64,000 nucleotides of DNA from Arbacia lixula (GCA_963669155.1 OZ022576.1:12146204-12210203), one strand, 5' to 3'; counted from the stretch's first letter, positions 12,422-25,229 are shown. A program made the numbers and translations. Notes: generated by a model from the letters alone, not told the origin.

Positions 12422-14095
12422 CTTGTGTGCTTAACACAATGATGCTCCAGCGCATTTGTCTTCATTACTTGTGTAATGCTCGATATTTTTTTTGTATCAC
12501 CATGCAGTGAAAAGCTCTAAAAGTGGCAGATGAAGAGAAATGCTCATAAAAAGACATACAATATAACACAAAATTAAAGCCATGTAAGCGTTCTTTTTAT
12601 TGAAGTTCATTTACACATATGTTACACGATATATTTCGTCACGATCATTATGAATTCCTCCCAACCAGTCCATGGAGATCTACATTTAACTAAACAGTAC
12701 CCCCACAAAGAAGTTCGATTGACGGATGGGCCTCATTGCACGAGCACCATATCAATGCAAAATATGCACGAACATTAATCCTAAATTTGAACTATTATTA
12801 TATCATAGATACATGAAAAGCAGCAATCTAGAATGAGAAGAACCATCATGTACGGGCCATTAATTCAAAAAAATGTCTTCGTAAACATATTTTCTCCCAA
12901 TCAAGAATATATCGCAGCATATCATATGATCATGTACAACATAGCTCTTTCAAAGGCTACGGATAGAAAAGACAAATCCGTTTCTCTACATATATGGTGT
13001 GATATTTGACAGAGTACATTTAAAAGAATGTTCATGTTAAGAAGAACGGTACCAGCAGGGGTACCAGCGACTTTCAGATATCAACAGCTCGTTTTCCTTG
13101 CATAATCAAGCAATGTATTTACCGGAACATTACAACATCATGAAATGGATATAAACTAACGATATGAGCAACGAGAGTGAAGCCTTAAGCCACTGTGAAG
13201 GTCACATTCATGTTTTCCCTTGAACTTGTTTCGTATTGAAACCTGTTTTAAACTACCCTCTACTTACATACCGCCTGCGTATAAAGACGACATTTATTGT
13301 CTCCCTTTAGTGGCTTTCATATACAGTTTTGTCATCGTTTATACATTCTCAAGAAACAGTTAAGACGGAAAATCTAAGAGGACGATAACAGCAGCTTATT
13401 TCCTTTGTTTTCTTAATTTAACACCACATTAAGAACACTACTTTTAAACACTTCGTGAGGAAAAAAACGAAAGTACAATCATACATGGCGAGTATGATTT
13501 TTCTTTCAAAATTGAACAGTCAAAGTGAATAGCATTAGATAACAGTTGCAAGAAAATGTGTGACTTGTTTGTGATTTTGATTCGCAATGCGAATGATGCA
13601 AGTACTGGAACTATCAGAATGTTGAATGGGAGGGATACAATGGTTAATATAACCAAAAGAACGGTCGGCACTGATCAGTTAATAATCAACGAATGTTTAT
13701 AAAGGAAAGTTTGGAAACAGTATAAAACCAGTTCTTAAGGTTATACATGTTTTATCATATTAATAGGTGCACTAAGTATCTGAAAAAAATAGCAAGTGAA
13801 GTATTTTATGAAACAACATGTCAATGACAAAATGTGGGACAGGTTTACAGGCATGTGTACATTTTAAATAGATCATAAGTGAATTGAGTTGAATTACATT
13901 GAATTTTGACATTAAACCGACTTTAAAATGGAGTGGACTCTAACACAAAGTGAAGTGTTGGTTTCATGATACTCGAGAGCATGTCTACCGCCATCAACGC
14001 CGGCGAGTACATAAGCGATATGATTAACAACATCAACAATAACACAAATATATGAATAAATGATGACATAAAAGAAAAAGACGGGCTAGAGAAGG
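12422..14095. other. No gene recognised
   Basis: Ordinary AT-rich DNA without repeats, domains or convincing exons. Confidence 0.45.
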
Positions 14096-14104
14096 AGGAG
14101 GAGA

Positions 14105-14139
<35 letters not shown>

Positions 14140-14229
14140 GGGGCTGGGGATGCGGGTAGAAGGGGAGAAATGTAGAAAGGGCAAGAGAGAGAGAGGTAGA
14201 GAGAGAGAAAGAGAGAAGAATGAGAGATG

Positions 14230-14264
<35 letters not shown>

Positions 14265-14265
14265 G

Positions 14266-14306
<41 letters not shown>

Positions 14307-14317
14307 AGGGGGGGTGG
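14096..14317. repeat. (GA)n polypurine array
   Basis: GA dinucleotide runs with GGG interruptions, ending in a G-rich stretch. Overlapping open frames in all three reverse frames (poly S/L) are artefacts. Confidence 0.96.
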
Positions 14318-14581
14318 AGATATGAAGCACATGCTATATTTGATGAAATATTTTCCAGCATATCATTTACACCCTGCTCACGGTTCTCGACATCGTAGTA
14401 CAGACATTTTTACAAATCATTTTTTATGAATAATCTGTGCATGCCCTGATGCAATTTTAAGTTTACAACATAATTTCCTTGATTGTATAGGCTCATCACC
14501 CACTTATAGCGCATAAACAACAATCCGCCATACAGCATAAAGGGGAAAGTTGTTCCATGATGCACCCAACAGCGATATTCA

Positions 14582-14632
14582 GTCATGTCCGCTTCCGGTA
14601 CACTAATACACTAGACCGGAAGCAGATATGAC
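14582..14632. repeat. Hairpin, 18-base arms
   Basis: GTCATGTCCGCTTCCGGT and ACCGGAAGCAGATATGAC flank a 15-base loop, with two mismatches. It may be a small MITE relic. Confidence 0.55.
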
Positions 14633-14706
14633 CGCAAAAGAAATCTGAATGTGACTCCGCGATGCATCACTAGATGACCTATATGCGGTGTGGAGAATTG
14701 TTTTAC

Positions 14707-15080
14707 TCAGTACGTATTGAACATTTTAAGCACGTCCTCTTCACAACTCACACTCTCACATAAGCGGAATTGTGGTGAATACAGTACAGTTTGAACATTT
14801 CAAGCATGTCCTCTCGTTGCATCTCACAGTATCACAAAAATTAAAACCGTGGTGTCACATTCGTTACCCCAGACAATCTCTTTCTCAATTTACATGAGGT
14901 GGGGGAGCGATGGCAGTACCGTCACATATGGACATTAGCCGTTGAATATGGATCGGAGTACAAGACTCTTATGTGATCACAATGTATACATCGAGGATCA
15001 ATTATTCATTACAGTACAGACAAGTATGGACATTAACGGTTGAATATGAATCTGAGTATGGCGCCTACGGAAATAATGTA
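14707..15080. repeat. Diverged direct duplications
   Basis: A block TTGAACATTT-AAGCA-GTCCTCT occurs at about 14716 and 14790. A second block TATGGACATTA-C-GTTGAATATG occurs at about 14927 and 15026. The region appears built from degenerate direct repeats of 75-100 bp. Confidence 0.5.
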
Positions 15081-15299
15081 CGATATCACATGACTAATGT
15101 TTTCTCATGTTGATGGATACGTGATGAAATAGTCGATATGAGCACGTAGGAGACCAACAACATATCAAATGTTAATTAATGAAGAAATTAAACCGAAAAG
15201 CAGGCCTCGGGGTTCGGTGAAGGGAAGGAACAAGGTGAGTGGCTTTGATCTGCGTTGTCGCCTCCAGGTTCAATCATACTGTAGCCATTCCATGATCAC

Positions 15300-15475
15300 C
15301 TGCGGGGGTGGGGGGGGGGGGGGGTGGGGTGAAGGGGGGGGGGTGAAGGAGAGATTGAATGGCAGAAAAAAGGAGAGCAAAAGGAAGAACAGAGAAAAAA
15401 AGAGAAGGAAATAAAGAAAAGGAAAAGAACGATATAGATGGAGAGGGGATGAATGAGATAGCGAGAGAAAGCAAA
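15300..15475. repeat. G-run cluster followed by polypurine tract
   Basis: Runs of 4-14 G spaced by T or AA (15304-15346) could form a G-quadruplex on the plus strand. A GA/AAAG-rich tract follows. Confidence 0.85.
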
Positions 15476-16459
15476 ATCGACATTAACTGATTATGATTAA
15501 GGATATTAAGGCCGGGGGCCATTCTCAAACAAACGCCTTATTTTAATGACCAGTATTTCTTTGATCTTGCCATTATATCACCACAATATCTATCATCATG
15601 AATCTCAAGAAAATACTAATTCTAATCTTTTGTAAACAAGAAGCGTACGAAACTGGCGTGGACACACTGGAAAATTGTAATGATGATATTCTCCATGTAA
15701 GTAGTACGCCTAGTCTTTTCCGAAACTTCATCACATGAAAAAGCAAGTTTTTGACTTGAAAGCATACTGTGCATCCGATGGGGATCAAACAAGAAGCAAA
15801 CGACTCTCTAAAAATAACAACTTATCACAATATATCAACAAAATTTAAAACTACCACTATTCCCCAAGCAATCCCTTTTCAAACATATTTCGAACTTCAA
15901 TGGAAAACGACAATATCCATATGACACGAACAAAGATCCAGTTATTACAATAATATTTTATTGCGTCAACGTTTTGTAATCCCTTTTGCTTCACCCCTTC
16001 CCAGACCAGTTAACGAGTTTACGTATAGCTTTTGCTTCCTGGTAGGGAGGGGGGGGGGGGGATCTCATAATGCTGTGATTAAAAATAAAGACAAGAGGGG
16101 AACAGTCACTTGCTGTTCTAAACTGCGGCAAATGCCATGTAAGAACAAGGTTTAATGACAGGGTGATTTGCATCAAGACAGAATATCCAAGGAGATTGAT
16201 AGATTGGCGAGGTTTTTAGGAAATTGGACAAAATGATCAATAAAATTATCTGAAACTAAAATTCGTTTAAGCTGAAGTCTTGGGTCGCCAGCATAATGTG
16301 TACCAGATTAACTGCTCCTCTATGCAATGCGTGTATGATGTGAAAATGTATCTACGGAGAATAAACAGTTAGGGTTCATAACAAGAGTGATCACATTTCC
16401 GTGTATGTGCAGATGGTCAGTGCATCCAAGAATAGACGGAAGAAATTGGCAATACAGTA
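15476..16459. other. No gene; poly-G at 16049-16061
   Basis: Nothing recognised except the homopolymer run. Confidence 0.4.
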
Positions 16460-16624
16460 GGGCATTTCATGAAAGTTGTCATCACTGACTAAATAGTCAG
16501 TGCTGGCAATTTCAGGGAAATCCTCGGCTTTGATTGGCTGAGAGGCACTAGCATTTGACTGTTACTATGGTAACTGTCGGAGAACGACAAGATCTCCGAC
16601 GAAAAATGTTGATGAAATGCCCCC
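16460..16624. mobile_element. Short MITE with terminal GGGCATTTCAT repeats
   Basis: It starts GGGCATTTCATGAAAGTTGTC and ends ATGTTGATGAAATGCCC, giving 11-base inverted termini. The interior holds GACTAAATAGTC, a CCAAT-box-like ATTGGCTGAG and the palindrome GTTACTATGGTAAC. The 165 bp length and lack of coding fit a non-autonomous DNA transposon. Confidence 0.65.
16561..16574. promoter_or_regulatory. X-box-like palindrome inside the MITE
   Basis: GTTACTATGGTAAC matches the X-box consensus RYYNYYATRRNRAC at every position. It lies in the MITE interior and would be spread with it. Confidence 0.4.
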
Positions 16625-16900
16625 AGGTATTTCAGGCCTACCGATTATGACTGCAAGCGATTCATTGTTCCATTGCCATCAAACATGTGTTTTTTTAATA
16701 TACACTATGAATTTTGGATACCTTTTTTTTGCTGGAAGTGGGGGGGGGGGGGGGGGCGAGTCTTACACTCATGAATTCACATGCTTAATTACATAAATGA
16801 ATGAAAAATGAAATTGCTATTTTTATTTCCTTTTCAAATTAACTTGTTGCTAGGGTATTGTTGTGGCTCGAGCATCAATGTAGTTACCAATGCTGCTTAC

Positions 16901-16969
16901 ATTAAGGACCTCCGTCTTGCCTTCGTCCGGTAACTTCTCAACTATGGCATCCAGTAAGCAGGGTTGATC
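16901..16969 (-). CDS. Candidate internal exon, 23 codons
   Basis: On the minus strand the block follows TTATTGATGTTACCAG and ends at the donor AAT|GTAAGC. It is 69 bases, phase 0 to phase 0, and reads DQPCLLDAIVEKLPDEGKTE plus VLN. The composition (acidic and amphipathic, one Cys) is protein-like, and the alternative frames are less so. The incoming phase matches the outgoing phase of the exon at 17511-17575, about 0.5 kb upstream on the same strand. No family is recognised. The acceptor pyrimidine tract is moderate. Confidence 0.37.
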
Positions 16970-17510
16970 CTGGTAACATCAATAAAAAAAGGAAGGAATC
17001 TAAAGCATAAAAAACGGTATTCAGTAAAACAAATAACAGCTATACTATAAACGTGCGACATAAAACCTGTTCTCGTGTTACATAACTCTGTTTGATAGTC
17101 GAAGAAAGAAGAATAATGAAAGCTTCTTTATCAAATCGATTGTATTACGTTTTGATTGAGATCTACGTTTAAATCAGATTTTACATCGCCAAGAACAAAT
17201 TTCAATCCAAAGCAACAACAACAGTACGTAATATTGTAATTACATTGATATTAACTAAAAATAACAACGATTGATTACATTAGATAACGAGGAAGTATCG
17301 AGTCACTACAATTCCCTAAGGAATCGTATATTGCGGTCGTCCATCCGAGTCAGATCGGCTAGATTTCTCAAATATGCAGTATAGAGTCCAGCTGACTTGC
17401 TATCTCTCTGCTTTACGGGGATTACGTGTACATGTACGATGAAAGTAGGTCAGAATCGGGCCACGTACAAAGCTTGCGTATGAATAAGGCAATAAATGTG
17501 TTATTCTTAC

Positions 17511-17575
17511 CGTCAGTGTTCTCTGTGAAAGGGCCATATCAATTTCTTCTTCTGGTTCAAAACTTCGTTTATCAA
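17511..17575 (-). CDS. Candidate internal exon, 65 bases
   Basis: The acceptor CATTTGATTTCTCTTCAG is strong and the donor ACG|GTAAGA is good. With two leading bases (phase 1 in, phase 0 out) it reads DKRSFEPEEEIDMALSQRTL plus T. If joined to the signal-peptide exon at 49761-49845 the split codon becomes GTT (V), giving VDKR just after the signal sequence. KR is a typical proprotein-convertase site, so a secreted or processed precursor is possible. In phase 0 the same block would end in a stop, so the frame rests on the flanking exons. Function unknown. Confidence 0.37.
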
Positions 17576-19699
17576 CTGAAGAGAAATCAAATGAAAATCG
17601 TAAAAAGAGAAACAAATAAGAATACATGTTAATATCTATATCAATAACGACAATAATTTGATAAGATTGAATGGAGAAAGATTACATCGTGGTTGGTTAA
17701 CTACTACGGTTTCGTATGTACGATTCAAATCATATTGTATCAAAGAAGATCGCCCCAAAAGTACAAAACATGTAAGTAAACGTTTTAACCATTTGTGTGC
17801 CAGATCTTCTTCTCTACGGGTTGTGTGTGTGTACGGAAAACTAAATAGAAATATACTACAGAAACGCGCTTTACGTAACTCTAACTTAGATGTATTGAGA
17901 TTACAGATATAGTGTCGTTACTCGTGGTGGTCATTATTCCTCGCTGACCCGGAAGGATTTCCGAGGGCGCTTCTGGTCGCTTTGCTTTGTAACCATGGCA
18001 GCATAGCGACTCGGACGCGCCTTCGGACCTCCATCTTACTCTCTTCAGTCTGTCCATCCATCAATCCTTCTCACCATTTCCTTGTATAAAAATCCTGCTT
18101 GTCAATGATATATTCATTTCCCCCCGTTACATTTCTTACATGTTGTATTTGTATTCCTCGTATATATTTTTTCTTTTCGCCTCTTTTAATGTGTGTGCTC
18201 TGCTTTTTCATCTCCCTTTTCTCTTTGTATTATATTATGATGTACCTTGCATTCAATCCCAGCCAATACGGTATAATATGCTTAAGTAACGAGTGAAGAA
18301 TTTTCCATCAACCACAGTAAAGAAGAAATTGACATGTGAGCTTAGCATTAGACAATTAAGAGTATCGAGGCCTGTATTTCGTAAATGTGGCTTAGAAAAG
18401 ATGGCTTTGACAGGGAAGATAGGCAAAGACGCAGCGAACGATGGCGGATTACTTGGATAAGCAGTCTGACTGACTGGTAATCAGAGCAGGAGGATGTAAT
18501 CATGGGGTGGAATTGATACAAAAAGCTCAGGAAAGGAAGTTGTGGCACTGAATGGTCGCCTACGTCACATGATACGGCACTTAAATAGATATAATAGCCT
18601 CTAAGAATCATTAATGTATCTATTTACTGTTTATATTATTATTTAGCTTGGTATATTACTTGGTTACTTGGTTTCAAGTTGTGCCTACAAGAAATGATAC
18701 GTGTACTTTCCAGTTTTACAAGTGATTGGACTTTGGATATATTTTCAACTGTTATTGTCCACAGATATAATGCAAAATCCAAAATGGTGTTTATTTCCCA
18801 CTGAACTATACATGTTATTTGTTTGTATATATGTAAACCATGTTGTGTTATATGTCAGAACAGGGGCCCCTGGCAGAACAGTGTTCAACCACTGAAGGGG
18901 ATAACCTGGGTAAATAATACTTGTTGTGAAGTTGTGAATACATTACGAAAATGGTCTATTGTTGATTTTCGTACAATCTATGGAATTTTGACTTCTCATA
19001 CGTCACTGGAGGCGTGCGTTTCTTCAAATTTTCGTCAAAATGAGACTTTATTGCGGCAAACAAATGTGAACTTCGTTTTTAGTGGATAATTTTACATATA
19101 CTAGTGGGAACTTATTTTTCTAATTTAGTAACCCTTTAAATGTGAATCTTTCGGATTGAAAAGCAATGTTCATAAGAAGGTAAGTGATGTTCTAGTCATT
19201 TTAGCAATGACTCTTAAAGCAGACAAGAGACGAGTGTAGGCAATAAATACATTATTTTTTTTTACGAATCGAATGCTAGACTTTACAAAAAATTCATAAC
19301 GAAATGGGAGAAGTGGCCGATCAGCGGCTAATGCAAGGTATTCATGTCATTACTTTATTTTGTAAAGAAAACAAACCACCGGAGTTAATACCACAAAATC
19401 CAAGAAAATGTAAAGGATTTACGATCATATTATTTAAAACTAAAAAAAGGTCTCTCTGCGTGGGACGATAATTGCACTTCAAAAAAATAACCTTAGAAAT
19501 TACGCTGCGAAGCCTTTTAAAGGCATTTTAAGTTATATTAATGCATTTTTACAATACAAAAATAGTTGAACTGAATATCAATCTCCTCTTAATATATATT
19601 GAGAACACGCAATATTCAAGATATTCATGCATGCATTGTACTCGATTATGTAGACACAGTCTGATTGTTGTTAATGTGTTTTAAATAGAAAATATAAAT
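17576..19699. other. No firm gene; possible LINE/SINE relic near 18850-18910
   Basis: The stretch TTCAACCACTGAAGGGG-ATAACCTGGGTAAATA (about 18880-18916) resembles the 3' ends of invertebrate LINE/SINE repeats, with low confidence. A donor-like AAAACAT|GTAAGTAAA at 17773 follows a plus-strand open block (GERLHRGWLTTTVSYVRFKS) that lacks a good acceptor. Confidence 0.35.
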
Positions 19700-19795
19700 T
19701 AAATCTTGAATTATGAATTTTAAAAATCTTGACTCTTGAATCATGAAAATGAATTTTAAATTCTGGTTCTTGAACTTAAATCTTGAATCTTGATG
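19700..19795. repeat. Cryptic tandem repeat TCTTGAAT-like
   Basis: Variants of TCTTGAAT / TGAATTTTAAA recur about eight times. Confidence 0.6.
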
Positions 19796-20214
19796 GGATT
19801 AAGGAAAATCTTCTGTAACTTATAAAATGATTGAAGGTTTTGATATATACTAGGATTAACAGGGTTATAATAATGATAACGAAAATCGTACTGTAGGAGT
19901 AGTTTTTGGAAAGATGAGACAAAGTGTCAAGCGGATAGTGATATTAAGCAAGGGTGACTAAACATTATTGTGAGAGATCAAAGCAAACCACACAATGACG
20001 TTGAAAAGTAAGGTAAGTCAAAGGCTGCGCATTGGAATGTGATTCGTGTAGTTTCGTTATTAAGTAGAACGAAACTCTGATAACAAATTGAATGGAATCA
20101 AAACAGACAAATCAATAAACAAATGTGTACGAACATACAGACATAAAATGAATCAGTGACACTTCATCATGATCACTGACACTGAGTTTGAGATCATTGG
20201 CCTTCAAGGGCGAC

Positions 20215-20307
20215 TCCAGTAGTCCTCGATGACGTGTTGTACGACGTGTTCATTGCTTGTCATTAGTCCGCGATGATGTATTGTACGACGTGTTCATTGC
20301 TATTGTC
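20215..20307. repeat. Tandem duplication, unit about 46 bp
   Basis: GTCC-CGATGA-GT-TTGTACGACGTGTTCATTGCT occurs twice in a row with four or five differences. The second copy lies in a 76-codon open frame, while the first copy ends in a stop, so it does not behave as a coding repeat. Confidence 0.75.
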
Positions 20308-21078
20308 AACCACGTTTTAACAAGTCTGCGGACACCCAGAGCAAAAATTGGCTACCTTGGATATAATTTTGTCTTAGTAGAATTGAATGGGCGAGGTTTA
20401 TTGAAGTTTCCCTTGCATGCAGTGGATCAAAGGAAAGAGGGTAGAGGCTGGACTGCGCAATTTGATGTGTTTATTGATTGTTCATGAAAACTGAAATATG
20501 GGGGATAGAAGGAGAAATTATTGTATATATGTTCATATGATCATTTTTTTTAATGTATATAATATGTGTTTATAGAATGAGAGAAAAAGCAAGTAGGGGG
20601 GGGGGGGGGAGACAGGCACGGGAAGTCGTATGGGATGGATTCACCTTGAATTAATTACGTGCATACATGTCACGAGTAGAGTTTAAACCGAGTAAATCTC
20701 ATTCCATTAGGCGTGTTAAATGGCAAAGGCAACCTTTCGGAAGTATTAATCAAGCGTGGCATTTATCGTCGTTTCGATAATTTGAAAAGCGCTCCCTTAC
20801 AACTTTTGTTAATGCATTCGTAATTGTATTTCACTGATTCTACATAGTAATGGACTGAAACAGATAATATGCAATTAGGAGGAGATGCAACACGATAGAT
20901 GGACATTTATACCGAAACCCGTAAAGAGACACGTGCATTGAACGCTGGCCGAACTAGCCGAACAGGCCAACAAGTATTACAATGGCTCTATTACGGCTCT
21001 TCTCTGACCTGCTTCTAATTTTGTCCAATACTTTGAATAATCGTATTTTAAGAACACATAACCATACACTTCAGATGT

Positions 21079-21124
<46 letters not shown>

Positions 21125-22607
21125 AAAATATTTTATATTCGACCTTTGACCTTGACCTGAAAGTATGATAAATGTGTCCTCCTAAATTTCTTCTCTCTCT
21201 CAAGGTAGTTCTGTGTTATTCACTCTTGAATATTAGGACACGCAAACATGCAGTGCGCATTTTACTTGCAGTAAACCGATAAATGATAAAACCATAACGG
21301 TGAAAATATGAATAAATACAAAGAAAAATCTAGCTGAGGCCGTCTTCTATGCGTGCTTTTCCACCTGTCTCTACCAAACGGCTTCACCATTACAGGGAGC
21401 TTCATTAACAGTATAAAATTACAATTCATTGTAACAAGTTACTTGACATGTATTTTCATTGCATGTGACATATCTTTTATATCTTTAATAGATGTTCATA
21501 GGTTGAATAGATCTTTAAAAGATATCTGTTCCGTGAAGCACACATGGGTATCAAGTATCAAGTAAATACTTTCAAACATTGACAAGAATACAAAAAGTAA
21601 TTTTTTTTTACCAGTCTAGTTATAACGATACAGCGGGATTAATGACAATATTTTTCTTTCAAAGTTTACGGACCTTTGACTTAGTTCTCATGGGTCACAA
21701 GCCAAAGCAGTTTGTCTTTTCTATCAAGCACATGTAGTAAGGAATATCACAAACCGTCACAAATCTAACAGTAATGAATTCATCAATCCCGATGACCTCG
21801 CTTATTTTGTTCACAAAGTTGATAAAGAGACACTTTAAAGGGGAATGAAACCCTGATAATAAATCTAATTGAACAAAAGCAGAAGAGACTGACAAAATCA
21901 CAAACATCATGAGTAAAATATCGATGTTTAAAAATCTGAATTACTTGACCTGTAATCATGCTCCCCTGGGGAAGGTCTTTTTGATACGCATGGTACACGT
22001 TAAAAACGAACACGACGTACGGTACTTCATCATGTACATTGCGAACGAATGGAGTATTTCCATGAATGTCAATTATCAGAATTCAGTAAGCCTACTAGTA
22101 ATCACGATTCTCGAAACCTGGCAACTTTCTTTAAATGCGTCCAATTTTTCTCAAAATGTTATTTACTTTTTTATTTATTTAGTCAGTCCAATTTATCAAC
22201 ATGGTATTATTGTGCTTTATAAAACCATCGGTCTTATAGGTATTGCAACATGACCATTTTGCAACTAGGCAGCGTCTGCGCTATTCTCTTCTCTTCCCCA
22301 AGATCCTAGCGATGTGTATTGTAAGACGCGTTATGACCTCTTAACAAAGATACGCATCTACGTGCATTTAAAGAAATGTTTTAAGTACTTGTAAATCTAC
22401 CACATCACAGGCTCGATAAGATGTAAATTCCCGCACATTGGCCATTTTCACAGATGCGAGGATGGATGAAGCGAGCATCCTTGGTATTACTATTCCAACA
22501 GTCTTGAAGACGAAGATTGGACCCTTTGTGTGACAAACCTACTTCTACTGTATCTGATGTTTGCGTGTTATTTGGGTAAAAATGCATTAATGGAGCTTAA
22601 GACTCAC
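20308..22607. other. No gene; poly-G 20596-20609 and (TA)n 21083-21122
   Basis: Two simple repeats and otherwise unremarkable AT-rich DNA. A CGACCT-T-TGACCT-TGACCT cluster at 21140-21158 resembles nuclear-receptor half-sites. Confidence 0.45.
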
Positions 22608-22853
22608 CTTGGCAGAGAATTATGCAGGTATGTGAGCGACACTTTTTACAATCGTCCCTTGCTCTCTTTTGAACGTAGTTCTGCGATCTCTCTTGCATGA
22701 TGTTTTCTGGAGTGGCGGAGAAGTAGAAGAAGATGAGAAGGTTATCCAGTCTATATCTATAGGCCTCTCGGTCACGCGTTTTCGGTTTTCCAGTCTTATC
22801 ATTTGTTTTAATTCTAGAAGATTTTATTGTAAAAGCTTTGATGCAAGGTTCAA
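22608..22853 (-). CDS. Possible 246-base exon inside a duplicated unit
   Basis: On the minus strand the block runs from acceptor TATCCCAG to donor CAAG|GTGAGT. With phase 1 at both ends it is open for 81 codons: EPCIKAFTIKSS, KTGKPKTRDREAYRYRLDNL, LIFFYFSATPENIMQERSQN, RDDCKKCRSHTC. Its phases would fit between 49761-49845 and 17511-17575. A second frame starting MIRLENRKRVTERP is also open for 60 codons and ends in TAA, so coding is doubtful. The block is duplicated downstream (see 22653-23842). No family is recognised. Confidence 0.22.
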
Positions 22854-22889
22854 CTGGGATACTTATAACAGCACATACAGACAGACACA

Positions 22890-22933
<44 letters not shown>

Positions 22934-23487
22934 AGGATACGCATACGCACAAACATATACATATACACTCATGGATAATTATAATATGAAGACCTGTTGC
23001 ACATATAACTTATTTTTGAAACATGCACAAAGTATGATCTTTATGTGACACTAAGAAAAAACATAGACATTCCAATATCGAAATGAAAAAAGAACATATA
23101 CATGTGCTGTAGAAACATTAATACAAGATCGTAATAAACATCGGCTAGTGCATCAGCATCTTCAACACAAAAGTTATCAATTTTCTGTCAAATATAAATC
23201 AGTCTTTCTTTTTTTTTTTATTAAAGTTCAAAAGTACAGTCCCTTGCTCTCTTTTGAACGTAGTTCTGCGATCTCTCTTGCATGATGTTTTCTGGAGTGG
23301 CGGAGAAGTAGAAGAAGATGAGAAGGTTATCCAGTCTATATCTATAGGCCTCTCGGTCACGCGTTTTCGGTTTTCCAGTCTTATCATTTTTTTTTAATTT
23401 TAGAAGATTTTATTGTAAAAGCTTTGATGCAAGGTTCAACTGGGATACTTATAACAGCACACACAGACAGACAGACACACACATACA

Positions 23488-23539
<52 letters not shown>

Positions 23540-23842
23540 AGGATACGCATACACACAAACATATACGTATACACTCATGGATAATTATAATATGAAGACC
23601 TGTTGCACATAATACTTATTTTTGAAACATGCACATAGTATGATCTTTATGTGACACTAAGAAAAAACATAGACATTCCAATATCGAAATGAAAAAAGAA
23701 CATATACATGTGCTGTAGAAACATTAATACAAGATCATAGTAAACATCAGCTAGTGCATCAGCATCTTCAACACTAAAGTTATCAATTTTCTGTCAAATA
23801 TAAATCATGCTTTCTTTTTTTTATTAAAGTTCAAAAGTACAT
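22653..23842. repeat. Recent tandem duplication, unit about 0.6 kb
   Basis: Unit 1 spans about 22653-23236 and unit 2 about 23237-23842. They match almost base for base from CCCTTGCTCTCTTTTGAACG to AAAGTTCAAAAGTACA. The exceptions are the length of the embedded (CA)n array (22884-22931 versus 23459-23537), T-run length near 23390 and scattered substitutions. The junction is AAAAGTACA|GTCCCTTGC. Such identity implies a young event. Confidence 0.93.
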
Positions 23843-24921
23843 TTTGCGAGTTACCATATATAAAATTCGAGAGAAAGCATCTACTGTTCGTTTGAAAGTA
23901 ATCATGTAAATCACCCGCATTGCCTCATAATGGCCTGAATTAGTTGTAAGCTGTCCTGGGGTCAAGTTTGAGAAAAGCAATTAAAGAAGAGTCGTCGTAA
24001 AATCCTCGTAAAAAAGGAGAAAAACAGCAAATACTACCGAGGAGCTGGCATGACAACCACGGATAGCTTAAAGGACTAGAGTTAGACTTCTCTCTTCCTA
24101 TAGGTGTAATGGCTATTACTTTACCCGGCAATGAGACTGTCACTGTATCCATCTATTCCACATGCAAATAAGTAAGGTACTAGAAGTTTTCTTTCCAAAT
24201 ATGGCAACACGGCCGGGACAAATCTGTTCATCTCCCCAAGTGCACAACCCCCAAACTACAACGACAACAACAGTAGCAACAAGGAATATGTTTCTAGTCC
24301 ATTCAAGCCCAATCATTTGCAGTACAGTTAGTGCAAGTTGTGCAACATCCTCTTGTGATGTTACCCGTACCTTAACGTGTTGATAGATCAAAACATGACT
24401 ATGTCATTGCTAAAGACGTAATTGAACCTTTAAATATGGAAGAAAATCCTTCCTCGACTACCCTACAGGTCCTTCATTAAATATGTAGTTTATGCCTTGG
24501 AGTGAAACGCCGCAATAACGTTGGTATAATTACTCCGTTTGATGTTTTTCCCCCTTCGCCCACCTTTCCTGTACGCATGACAGCATCTTCTTTTTAGCGG
24601 GCTAATAATTGTATCATCTTGACGGTCGGTACGAAAGGTAACCTTCAATCCAGATAGCGCGTGATCATCATTTCTAGTAATTGACGTGCTTCCGGAACAA
24701 AGAGACACAATCATTAGGAGGTTTGGACAACATCTCGGTTGCCACCTCAAGCAATAAGACAATTTTGAAAACATTTTAAAAACTGATCAACAATGGGAGT
24801 TAGACGAGACATGTTAGAGAAAGCTAAATAGGTTTGTGGGTGGGACTTGAATACAACAATAGAGAGGTGGAGTGAAAGGTCAAATACAAAGACAAGAGGA
24901 GATGCGGACAAGGAGGAGGCC

Positions 24922-24924
<3 letters not shown>
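23843..24924. other. No firm gene; two protein-like open frames on the minus strand
   Basis: At 24490-24774 (-) a 94-codon ATG frame is Cys- and Arg-rich (SPLKRRCCHAYRKGGRRGKN). At 24140-24391 (-) a frame contains a valine-rich hydrophobic stretch (RNIFLVATVVVVVVWGLCTW). Neither has supporting splice sites or a recognised domain, so they are noted but not called. Confidence 0.3.
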
Positions 24925-24966
<42 letters not shown>

Positions 24967-25157
24967 GAAAAGCAAGAGACAAAGAATGAGAGGAGTGATG
25001 TGGGGAAAATTGGTGAGAGAAGAACGGAGATGGAGAGAAAGAGAGGGAGGAATACAAGAACACGAGAGCAAGAAAGAATGGTGTGATGGTAGAGAAAGAT
25101 ATTGACAGAAGACAAATGGTCAATGAGAGGACAATATAATTATAACGAGAGAAAAGA

Positions 25158-25226
<69 letters not shown>
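24925..25226. repeat. Two (GA)n arrays with purine-rich spacer
   Basis: GA runs at 24925-24964 and 25159-25226 are joined by a purine-rich segment. Overlapping open frames on both strands are artefacts. Confidence 0.95.

Positions 25227-25229
<3 letters not shown>

Noticed and set aside
13923..14361. Three overlapping long minus-strand frames
   Set aside because: All cross the (GA)n array at 14096-14317 and are compositional.
18350..18560. Possible further LINE tail (RWRITW-like reading)
   Set aside because: Only one short motif fits and the expected neighbouring motifs are missing.
19111..19181. Exon between a TTTAG acceptor and AAG|GTAAGTGA donor
   Set aside because: All three frames contain stops, so at most it is a non-coding exon.
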